Origin: Hyphomicrobiaceae bacterium
GTDB lineage: Bacteria > Pseudomonadota > Alphaproteobacteria > Rhizobiales > Methyloligellaceae
Direction of reading: 5' to 3'
Assembly (NCBI GenBank): GCA_028066055.1
Contig: JALCBY010000011.1
Coordinates: 38,514 to 102,513, forward strand
Length of the DNA stretch: 64,000 nucleotides
This document shows, piece after piece, positions 45,010 to 52,098 of this stretch. How positions within the stretch are numbered: position 1 is the first letter of the stretch; each line of letters starts with the position of its first letter. A model generated the notes under the pieces. The model saw only the letters and a list, made by a program, of their open reading frames with translations, did no database searches and was not told where the DNA came from. The position numbers and the translations under genes are program-made.

Positions 45010-46167
45010 TCAATTCGCAGGCTGAAGAGCTGCTTCCAGCGCCGCCTGGCCGACACCGCCTTCGACAGACCAGCCAAGTTCCGAAAGCGCGCCTTCCAGT
45101 TGCTCAAGATCCAGGCGGATGTCTTCGTCCGTGATGCAACCCATGGTGCCGATCCGGATGACCTTGCCTCTGAGCTTGGAGCGGGAACCGGCAATGACGG
45201 TTCCGTAGGTCTCATAAAAATGGCGGACGATGGCTGATCCATCGATCCCGTCGGGCATTTCGAAAACGCAGACGGTGTCCGAAAGCATCGGGGATTTCGT
45301 AAAGACGGCCAGACCGAGAGCCTGAACGCCGGCGCGCAATGCGGACGACAGCCTGCGGTGGCGCGCCAGGGTATTCGGCCAACCTTCCGCATGGATCATA
45401 CGCAGGGATTCGCGCAGACCGTATATCAGGGGCATCGGCGAGGTGAAGGCCGTTTGACCTTTGGCAGCCGACTCGCGGGCGCGGCGGAAGTCCCAGTAAA
45501 AACGTGCCTGTCCTGCGCCGTTCTCAATAACGTTCCAGGCCTTCTCGCTGACGCTGGCCAGCCCCAATCCCGGAGGGCACATCAGCGCTTTCTGCGAGGC
45601 GGTAACCAGGACATCAACCCCCCAGTCGTCCTGCTGCAATTCCAGCCCGCCCGCGCCTGAAACGGAATCGACCACCAACAGCGCGTCGCTGTCACGCACG
45701 GCCGAGCCAATGGCCTCAAGGTCCGCAACCGCGCCGGTTGAGCTTTCATTGTGTACTGCGACCACGGCCCGGTAATCGCCATCCTGAAGCGCCTTCGCGA
45801 TCTCATCCACCGCGACGGCCTCGCCCCACGGCGCCTCCAAAGTGTCTGCCTGCAGGTTCAATCCCTCGATGATCTGCACAAAGCGGTCGCCGAACTGGCC
45901 GTTGACGAGTACGAGCGCCTTGTCTCCAGGGGCCAAGACGTTGGCAATAGCCGCCTCCATTACGCCCGTGCCGGAGCTGGTAAAGGCCATCACGTCGTTG
46001 GCGGTTCCGAGTATGGGTTTAATCAGTTGTCCTGTTTCAGCCATGACCTCGGCGAATTCGGGACCACGATGGGCGACAACCGGCTCGGCGAGTGCCATTC
46101 GGATCTGCTCGGGAACGGCGGTCGGTCCAGGCAGCCGCAAGCGGTAGGGTTTGTTGTTTTTGGTCAT
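45010..46167 (-). CDS. Class V PLP-dependent aminotransferase
   Basis: The 385-residue product belongs to the alanine/serine/aspartate-glyoxylate aminotransferase group. It has LPGPTAVPEQIRMAL near the N-terminus, FTSSGTGVMEAAIANVL, HNESSTGAV, DSVSGAGGLEL and the PLP Lys in VTASQKALMCPPGLG (near residue 194). A GGAG site lies 8 bases before the ATG. It is the last gene of the unit with LeuC/LeuD-like and CoA-transferase genes. It may supply or remove an amino group on a 2-oxo acid that feeds the neighbouring decarboxylase. Confidence 0.87.
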   Translation of the reverse strand: MTKNNKPYRLRLPGPTAVPEQIRMALAEPVVAHRGPEFAEVMAETGQLIKPILGTANDVMAFTSSGTGVMEAAIANVLAPGDKALVLVNGQFGDRFVQIIEGLNLQADTLEAPWGEAVAVDEIAKALQDGDYRAVVAVHNESSTGAVADLEAIGSAVRDSDALLVVDSVSGAGGLELQQDDWGVDVLVTASQKALMCPPGLGLASVSEKAWNVIENGAGQARFYWDFRRARESAAKGQTAFTSPMPLIYGLRESLRMIHAEGWPNTLARHRRLSSALRAGVQALGLAVFTKSPMLSDTVCVFEMPDGIDGSAIVRHFYETYGTVIAGSRSKLRGKVIRIGTMGCITDEDIRLDLEQLEGALSELGWSVEGGVGQAALEAALQPAN

Positions 46168-46185
46168 TGACTTGCTCCGTGATTT

Positions 46186-46707
46186 TTAGACTTGCGCGGG
46201 ATCGGGAAAGCCGCCCAGGCTTTGAAAGCAGTTTACGAGGCCCCCGGACATGACGATTGCATAGACGACAGGGGAGAGGGGTTCGGCGGTCAAATCGGTC
46301 TGGGCCGTTTCGTTGCGGACATGGAAGCCGTCTCCGAGAGAAATTGAGAGCCGGTCCCCTTCCTTGATGGCGGATGTGTCGCAAATGACGGGCAGAAGGC
46401 CGTTGTTGATGGCGTTGCGGTAATAGGTGCGCGAGAAGCTCTTCGCCAGCACCGCCTTGATGCCGGCGCCGACCACCACCGTCGCTGCCACTTCCATGGC
46501 CGATCCGCAGCCGAAATTCTCACCGGCAACCAGAACGTCGTCCGGTTCAACCGTTGCTGCGAAATTCGGATCGACGGATTCCAGGAGATATTGGCGCAGG
46601 ACTTGCGGGTCGAGGCTGTCGCGCTTGCGGCGCGAGGAGATGATGTAGTCTGTGTTGATGTCATCGCCGAGCACGCGCGCCCGGCCTTTGATTGCCAGCC
46701 CAGTCAC
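46186..46707 (-). CDS. LeuD-like small subunit of a hydro-lyase, altered active site
   Basis: The 173-residue product has the LeuD/aconitase swivel-domain signature: GDDINTDYIISSR near the N-terminus and GENFGCGS at residues 62-69. The conserved substrate-binding SSREHA that normally follows reads SAMEVA here, so the Arg contacting a substrate carboxylate is Met71. The GTG start at 46707 overlaps the LeuC-like stop by 4 bases. The frame upstream of it lacks similarity. It pairs with the LeuC-like protein, but its substrate is unlikely to be isopropylmalate. Confidence 0.82.
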   Translation of the reverse strand: MTGLAIKGRARVLGDDINTDYIISSRRKRDSLDPQVLRQYLLESVDPNFAATVEPDDVLVAGENFGCGSAMEVAATVVVGAGIKAVLAKSFSRTYYRNAINNGLLPVICDTSAIKEGDRLSISLGDGFHVRNETAQTDLTAEPLSPVVYAIVMSGGLVNCFQSLGGFPDPAQV

Positions 46708-47966
46708 GACGCAATGTCCTTCGGATTGGTAATGCGGCCGTTCAGTGCCGCTGCCGCGCATGTGATGGGTGATGCAAGATAAATTGATGCTTCGGGGTTT
46801 CCCATCCGCCCCTTGAAATTCCGGTTGGCGGTCGAAATGACATTGATGCCGTCACCCGGGATCACGCCGCACGTGCCGCAGCATGATCCGCAGCCAGCCG
46901 TTTGAATGACGCCTCCCATCTCCACGAACTCGGCCAGCGTTCCGTCCTTGCTGACTTGGCTGAGCGTGGTTCGGGAGGCCGGCGTATAAATCATCTGTAC
47001 GCCCGGTGCGATCCTTTCTCCCTGACGCAGAATGGCGAGCGCTTCGTGCAAATCGCTTGCCCGTCCGCCGGCGCAGGTGCCGATATAGATCATATGAATG
47101 GGCGCTTGAGGTGCATCGCGTACCGGAACGACGGTATCGACCTGATGCGGAAGCGCGATCTGAGGTTCAACTCGCGACAGATCAATCTCGACCACTTGGC
47201 AATATGTTGCGTCGGGGTCCGGGCTGACCGGCGTACCCTGACGGCTTCCGTTCGCGGTGAGGTAGGCTCTCGTCGTCTCATCAACGGCGAACAGCCCGCA
47301 TTTCGCGCCCATCTCCACCGACATGTTGGCCAAAAGGGCGCGGGCGTCCATGTCCAGATTCGCAATCCCCGGACCTGCAAATTCCAGCGACTTGTACGCT
47401 GCCCCGTCAGCCCCCAGTTCTTTGACAAGAGAAAGAACGATATCCTTGGCGTGGACCTTGTCGCCCATCGTTCCATCCAGGTTGACCTTGATCGTTTCCG
47501 GCACCCGAAGCCAGATCCTGCCGGCAATCATTGCCGCCGCCAGGTCGGACGAACCGACACCGGTCGCCAGGGCGTTCAGCGCGCCATACGTCACGGTGTG
47601 GCTGTCCGCCCCGATGACGAGATCGCTCGGCAGGGCCCGGCCGGTTTCCATCATCACCTGATGACCAATCCCGTCGCCGACTTCAAACACGCTCATTCCG
47701 TGTTGTTGAGCGAATTTTCGGATCTGGTTGTGCAGATCGGCCGTGGTGCGGTTGGGCGGGGGAGAGTAGTGGTCCAGCGATACGGACGCGTTTTCCGCAT
47801 TTGCGATGCTCGTGCCGCCCATACGCTCGAAATAATCGATGGTCATCGGCATGGACCCATCCGTCGCCACCAGATGGTCTATCCGGCAGATCACGACATC
47901 CCCGGCGCGAACATCACTATCCGACTTCGCGGAGAGAATCTTCTCGGCGATTGTTTTACCGGTCAT
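46704..47966 (-). CDS. LeuC-like large subunit of a 4Fe-4S hydro-lyase
   Basis: The 420-residue product is the short, archaeal-type aconitase-family large subunit (isopropylmalate/homoaconitate/dimethylmalate hydro-lyase group). It has VIGADSHTVTYGALNALATG and cluster ligands in YIGTCAGGRASD and AGCGSCCGTCGVIPGDG. The usual GSCTNGR and GCGPC motifs are changed to GTCAGGR and GCGSCCG. It forms the enzyme with the LeuD-like subunit (4-base overlap). It is encoded with a CoA-transferase, a crotonase and a GntR regulator rather than with leucine biosynthesis genes, which argues for a catabolic role. Confidence 0.85.
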   Translation of the reverse strand: MTGKTIAEKILSAKSDSDVRAGDVVICRIDHLVATDGSMPMTIDYFERMGGTSIANAENASVSLDHYSPPPNRTTADLHNQIRKFAQQHGMSVFEVGDGIGHQVMMETGRALPSDLVIGADSHTVTYGALNALATGVGSSDLAAAMIAGRIWLRVPETIKVNLDGTMGDKVHAKDIVLSLVKELGADGAAYKSLEFAGPGIANLDMDARALLANMSVEMGAKCGLFAVDETTRAYLTANGSRQGTPVSPDPDATYCQVVEIDLSRVEPQIALPHQVDTVVPVRDAPQAPIHMIYIGTCAGGRASDLHEALAILRQGERIAPGVQMIYTPASRTTLSQVSKDGTLAEFVEMGGVIQTAGCGSCCGTCGVIPGDGINVISTANRNFKGRMGNPEASIYLASPITCAAAALNGRITNPKDIAS

Positions 47967-47970
47967 GAGC

Positions 47971-48690
47971 TCAGGGTGTGGCCTTGGTTACCTGCTGACC
48001 GGTGCGCTCATGGAAAGCCACTTCAAGATGAACAAGAAAGGCGTTCCGGACATGATGCTGGGCGGCCTTGTCCGCAGCATCAGGGTCGCGTTGCTTGATC
48101 GCTTCGACGATGCGTCCATGTTCCTCATGCAACACTGTCGGGCGTCCGGCCGGGATGTATTTGGCGCCCTGCAGAAGCGACATGGAATCGGACAGCGCCT
48201 CGAACGCCCGGATCAGGAACCGGTTGTGGGCCGCCGTGTAGATTGCGTAGTGGAGTTCCCAGTTGATCTGGTTGAACTGATGAATCTTATCGTCAAAGAT
48301 TTTCGTCTGCGCGAGAATATACTCCATCGCCTCGATTTCTGATTCCGTCGCGTGCTGGGCGGCGCAACGTGCGGCAAACCCCTCCATGTGCTGTCGCATG
48401 GCGTATAGCTCGGCGACTTCCTGGCGGTCGAGTTCTGCCACGACCACACCGCGCTGCGCTTCGAATTTCAACAAGCCTTCCGACTGGAGGCGCCGGAATG
48501 CCTCACGTACCGGTGTGCGGCTGACTTTCAGTTCCGAGGTAATGTCCGACTCGCGAATGCGCTCTCCCGCGCGATACTTGCCGTCAAGTATGAAGCGCTT
48601 GAGTTCCTGATGGACATAGTCTCCCAATGACTGATCAAGCGGCCTGTCCGAACTGTCAAAGAGTATGGCTGAAGTCTTTGTGCTCATCAT
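47971..48690 (-). CDS. GntR-family regulator, FCD (FadR) subfamily
   Basis: The 239-residue product has an N-terminal winged helix (VHQELKRFILDGKYRAGERI, SDITSELKVSRTPVREAFRR) and a helical FCD ligand-binding domain (ELYAMRQHMEGFAARCAAQ, INWELHYAIYTAAHNRFLI, EEHGRIVEAI) with metal-binding His candidates. FCD regulators usually repress catabolic genes until a carboxylic acid binds. It sits inside the minus-strand unit, between the crotonase (18 bases) and LeuC-like (4 bases) genes, so it probably controls this unit and perhaps the divergent transporter. Confidence 0.9.
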   Translation of the reverse strand: MMSTKTSAILFDSSDRPLDQSLGDYVHQELKRFILDGKYRAGERIRESDITSELKVSRTPVREAFRRLQSEGLLKFEAQRGVVVAELDRQEVAELYAMRQHMEGFAARCAAQHATESEIEAMEYILAQTKIFDDKIHQFNQINWELHYAIYTAAHNRFLIRAFEALSDSMSLLQGAKYIPAGRPTVLHEEHGRIVEAIKQRDPDAADKAAQHHVRNAFLVHLEVAFHERTGQQVTKATP

Positions 48691-48708
48691 TCCGTCAGGG
48701 GTTTCGGC

Positions 48709-49503
48709 TCAATGGCCGGTGAAGTCCGGTGTCCTCTTCTCTGCAAATGCACGTTGACCTTCGATGTAGTCGTCGCTCGCGTAGCAGTCCTCCACGAGCG
48801 CGCGGCAGATATCGAGATCGCGATCGTCCGGCGGCTTGACCGCCTCGTTAACGATGAGTTTCGAAGCTTTCAGTGTCAGCGGCGCGTTGGCGGCGATCTG
48901 TGACGCCAACTCTTCAACATGGGCGTCGATGCGATCGGATGGCACGACCTTGTTGACCCATCCCATCGCCAACGCGTCATCCGCGTTGAACAGCTTTGCC
49001 GTGGCAAGAACTTCCTTGGCCCGTTTGGCGCCGAGATGGCGCACGAGCCGGTCGATGTCCAGCAGCGAATAGCCGAGACCGAGCCTGGCTGGCGTAATAC
49101 CGAACCGGGAGGCATCCGATGCAATCAAAATGTCACAATCCATTGCGACTTCTGCGCCTCCGCCGACGCAAACGCCGTCAATCTTCGCAATCGAGATGCG
49201 CGGCAGATTGTAAAGAAGATCGAATGCGCGCCGCATGGCCGCGTCATATCTCTCGCGCGTCTCGGGTGACGATCTGTGTTCCTTGAATTCGGAAATGTCG
49301 GCGCCAGCCGAAAACGCCTTGCCACCGGCGCCGGAGACGATCACCACACGAACCGTATCATCGCCAGCAAATTCCTCCATCGCATCGCCAATCCCGCGCC
49401 ACATGTCATACCCGATCGCGTTACGCTTCTGCGGCTGATTGAGGGTGAGACGGCCTATGGGGCCGTCCTTTGCAACGATGAGTTTTTCGGTTTCTCCTGG
49501 CAC
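48709..49503 (-). CDS. Enoyl-CoA hydratase/isomerase (crotonase) family protein
   Basis: The 264-residue product has the crotonase core: RLTLNQPQKRNAIGYDMW, the oxyanion loop GKAFSAGADISEF, and IDGVCVGGGAEVAMDCDIL, which keeps the first catalytic Glu. The second catalytic Glu position reads TPARLGLG instead of the usual PExxLG, so simple hydration of an enoyl-CoA is doubtful. GTG 49503, preceded by GAGGG, starts 23 bases after the CoA-transferase stop. The frame is open to 49779, but that part overlaps the CoA-transferase gene and lacks similarity. Confidence 0.85.
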   Translation of the reverse strand: MPGETEKLIVAKDGPIGRLTLNQPQKRNAIGYDMWRGIGDAMEEFAGDDTVRVVIVSGAGGKAFSAGADISEFKEHRSSPETRERYDAAMRRAFDLLYNLPRISIAKIDGVCVGGGAEVAMDCDILIASDASRFGITPARLGLGYSLLDIDRLVRHLGAKRAKEVLATAKLFNADDALAMGWVNKVVPSDRIDAHVEELASQIAANAPLTLKASKLIVNEAVKPPDDRDLDICRALVEDCYASDDYIEGQRAFAEKRTPDFTGH

Positions 49504-49526
49504 GAGAACGCCCTCTTGAATATCTG

Positions 49527-50732
49527 TCAGATGACTCCGTCGTCGCGGAGTTCCCGGATTTCGCTTCCCGACAGTCCGATCCCGTCGAGGATGATATCCG
49601 TATGCTCGCCACGTTCCGGCGCGGCGATCCCCGTTGTCGGTTTGCTGCGGCTCATTTTCACCGGCTGGCCGACGGTATCGAACGACTTCAGCGTCTTGTG
49701 AATGACCGGATGTCTCATATTCAGTCCGGAGATATGAGGATCGGTGAACACCTCGCGCATGTCGTTCACCGGACCGCACGGAATGTCAGCCTTCACCAGC
49801 ACATCCATCCAATGCGCGACGGTGCCTGTGCAGATGCATTTTTCAATGGCGCCGTTCACTGCGTCGCGATTCTTTGAACGTTGCGAGAGGGTGGCATAGT
49901 CGGGGTGGTCGGCCATATCCTCCAGACCCAAGGTGTTGCAAAGCTGGCGCCAGAGTTTCTCGCTGTCCGCCGCGATGTTGATGTAGCCGTCGCTTGTCCT
50001 GAATGTGCCGGTGGGTATTCCGGTGGGGTGATGGTTCCCGGCCTGCTGCGGCACATCTTCCTGTATCAGATATCGCGCCGCCTGAAAGTCCATCATCGCA
50101 ATGAGAGATTCGATAAGCGAGGTCTGGATCCACTGGCCTTGCCCGCTTTTCTCCCGCTCCAGCAGGGCGATGAGAATGCCGATGGCGCCATAAAGCCCGG
50201 TTGCCAGGTCGGCAACCGGAATACCGGCGCGAACCGGTCCCTGCGCCGGAAGTCCCGTGACCGACATCAGGCCCGCCATACCCTGTATGATCTGATCGAA
50301 TGCCGGCCGATCCGCATACGGTCCCGATTGGCCGAAGCCCGAAAGGCTCGCCAGGATGATCCTCGGATTGACCGCTTTCAGCGCCTCATAGTCGATTCCG
50401 AGACGGTCCTTCACCTTCGGGCGATAATTCTCAACCACCACATCCGCCGTTTCGGTGAGTTTCATGAAGAGCCTGTGTCCCCGCGGATCCTTGAGGTTGA
50501 TCGTCAGCCCACGCTTGTTGCGGTGAATGTTCTGAAAATCCGGACCATGCCGGTCGCCGCCGAGACCCGCAGTCGTATCCTTTTGCTCCGGAGGCTCAAT
50601 CTTGATGACGTTGGCGCCCCAATCGGCAAGTTGGCGCACGGCAGTCGGGCCCGCGCGTACTCGCGTTAGATCAAGAACCAGCATGTCTGACAACGCTGTG
50701 ACGCTCACCGGCTTCCATTCTCCTTCCGGCAT
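49527..50732 (-). CDS. CaiB/BaiF family (class III) CoA-transferase
   Basis: The 401-residue product has MLVLDLTRVRAGPTAVRQLA near residue 17, the NKRGLTINLKDPRG segment, and the catalytic Asp146 in RPAFDQIIQGMAGLMSVTG. GIPVADLATGLYGA and the C-terminal CGPVNDMREVFTDPH complete the match. It transfers CoA between carboxylic acids, so it would activate an intermediate for the crotonase encoded next. It is the first gene of the minus-strand unit that runs to the aminotransferase at 45010. Confidence 0.9.
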   Translation of the reverse strand: MPEGEWKPVSVTALSDMLVLDLTRVRAGPTAVRQLADWGANVIKIEPPEQKDTTAGLGGDRHGPDFQNIHRNKRGLTINLKDPRGHRLFMKLTETADVVVENYRPKVKDRLGIDYEALKAVNPRIILASLSGFGQSGPYADRPAFDQIIQGMAGLMSVTGLPAQGPVRAGIPVADLATGLYGAIGILIALLEREKSGQGQWIQTSLIESLIAMMDFQAARYLIQEDVPQQAGNHHPTGIPTGTFRTSDGYINIAADSEKLWRQLCNTLGLEDMADHPDYATLSQRSKNRDAVNGAIEKCICTGTVAHWMDVLVKADIPCGPVNDMREVFTDPHISGLNMRHPVIHKTLKSFDTVGQPVKMSRSKPTTGIAAPERGEHTDIILDGIGLSGSEIRELRDDGVI

Positions 50733-50986
50733 CGCTCAATTGCGGAACGCATGAGATTCGCATTCCGTCAAATTCACCGATGCAGTTTCCATTGACGATC
50801 ATTGTTTGCAGATGTATGCATTCCAAGTCAATTTAAAACAATGGTATCGGGAAAGACTGACAATTTGCAAAAAACGCCGGCGCGGCAAGAGGCTTGAATG
50901 ATGCTCCTGCCGCAATCTCACATTCCGGCGACAAGGCCGTTGGCAGCTTTCGCGTAACTTTGCGTCTTCAGTAGGGAGGATATGCC
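50733..50986. promoter_or_regulatory. Divergent promoter region between CoA-transferase and second TAXI operon
   Basis: The region holds no gene. On the plus strand TTGACG (50792-50797), a 17-base spacer and TATGCA (50815-50820) form a possible promoter for the TAXI receptor at 50987. A palindromic ATGCAT core (within TGTATGCATTC) overlaps the -10 element and could be an operator for the FCD regulator, serving both directions. AGGGAGGA lies just before the receptor ATG. Confidence 0.45.
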
Positions 50987-52018
50987 ATGAAAATAAAAAC
51001 AGCCGCATTCACCGCGGCGTTCGCTACCGCTGCGTTGCTCGGTGGCGTTTCTGCACAAAGCCAGGACATGAAGTTCTTCCGTATCGCATCAGGAAGTGCG
51101 GGTGGAACCTATTTCCCGATGGCGGGCCTTCTCGCCCAGGTTATTTCAAACCCGCCCGGTGCACGCACATGTGCCAAGGGCGGCAACTGCGGTATGGAAG
51201 GCCTTGTGGCCATCGCGCAGTCGGCTCACGGCTCGGTCGCCAATGTCAACTCAATCAAATCCGATCAGATTGAATCCGGGTTTGCCCAGTCCGACGTAAC
51301 CTATTGGGCATACACCGGTACCGGTCCGTTCAAAGGCAAAGAGCCTCTTAAGAAACTTTGCGTGTTGACGAGCCTGTATCCTGAACACGTTCATTTCATC
51401 TCGGGTGTCGATCGCAAGATCAACTCGGTGAACGATATCAAAGGCCGGAAGATCGGTATGGGCCTTCCGGCTTCGGGCGCTCTTGTCGGAGCTCAGCTGG
51501 TTGTGGACGCATACGGTCTTAAAGAAAAGAAAGACTTCACGCCCGAATATGTTCACTCAAAAACTGGCGCCGACAAGATCCGCGATGGCCATCTCGATGG
51601 CTTCATCACGGTGTCCGGTTACCCCAATGCGTCAATTGTTGAAATGGCTTCCACGCAGGGCGCTAAACTGGTCCCGATCGACGGCAAGCCGCGTGACGCG
51701 CTGATCAAGAAAGCGCCATTCTACGCACCTGATGTTATCCCCGGTGGTACCTACAAAGGCAATGACAAGGACATCGAAACCGTTGCTGTGAGCGCACTTT
51801 GGGTTTCCCGCAATAACCTGCCGGAAGATCTGCATTATGGTGTCTTGAAAGGGCTGTTTGGTAACAAGAAAGCCGCAAAGGTTCTTTCCAACGGCCATGC
51901 GAAGGGCAAGTCGATCACTCTCGACACACATGGTGTCGGCGTGCCGATTCCATATTGCCCCGGTGCAGTGAAATTCTATAAAGAAGCGGGCGTTTACAAA
52001 GAGCCCGCTCGTCCATAG
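50987..52018 (+). CDS. TAXI-family TRAP transporter solute receptor (second system)
   Basis: The 343-residue product has a signal peptide (about residues 1-25, ending near GVSAQSQ). TAXI motifs follow: FFRIASGSAGGTYFPMAGLL, NVNSIKSDQIESGFAQSD, INSVNDIKGRKIGMGLPASG. It has a short Cys-bearing insert (CAKGGNCGMEGLV) not present in the first TAXI receptor of the island. AGGGAGG 8 bases before the ATG fixes the start. A strong terminator follows, then the permease gene. The two receptors in the island differ enough to bind different ligands. Confidence 0.9.
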   Translation: MKIKTAAFTAAFATAALLGGVSAQSQDMKFFRIASGSAGGTYFPMAGLLAQVISNPPGARTCAKGGNCGMEGLVAIAQSAHGSVANVNSIKSDQIESGFAQSDVTYWAYTGTGPFKGKEPLKKLCVLTSLYPEHVHFISGVDRKINSVNDIKGRKIGMGLPASGALVGAQLVVDAYGLKEKKDFTPEYVHSKTGADKIRDGHLDGFITVSGYPNASIVEMASTQGAKLVPIDGKPRDALIKKAPFYAPDVIPGGTYKGNDKDIETVAVSALWVSRNNLPEDLHYGVLKGLFGNKKAAKVLSNGHAKGKSITLDTHGVGVPIPYCPGAVKFYKEAGVYKEPARP

Positions 52019-52035
52019 CGCCTAGGCGCATATTG

Positions 52036-52068
52036 GCTGGGGGTGCTTCGGCATCCCCAGCTTTTTTT
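52036..52068 (+). terminator. Terminator or attenuator between receptor and permease genes
   Basis: GCTGGGGGTGC (52036-52046) pairs with GCATCCCCAGC (52051-52061), with one G-T pair, around a TTCG tetraloop. Seven T residues follow directly. It lies 17 bases after the receptor stop and 31 before the permease start. Partial termination here would give more receptor than permease, as expected for a binding-protein transporter. Confidence 0.88.
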
Positions 52069-52098
52069 CGTTTTTTCAAATATTAGGCGGGTTGGGGG

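Noticed and set aside
46186-47966. Housekeeping leucine biosynthesis genes leuC and leuD
   Set aside because: The active-site motifs differ, the large subunit is the short archaeal type, and the neighbours are catabolic and regulatory genes.
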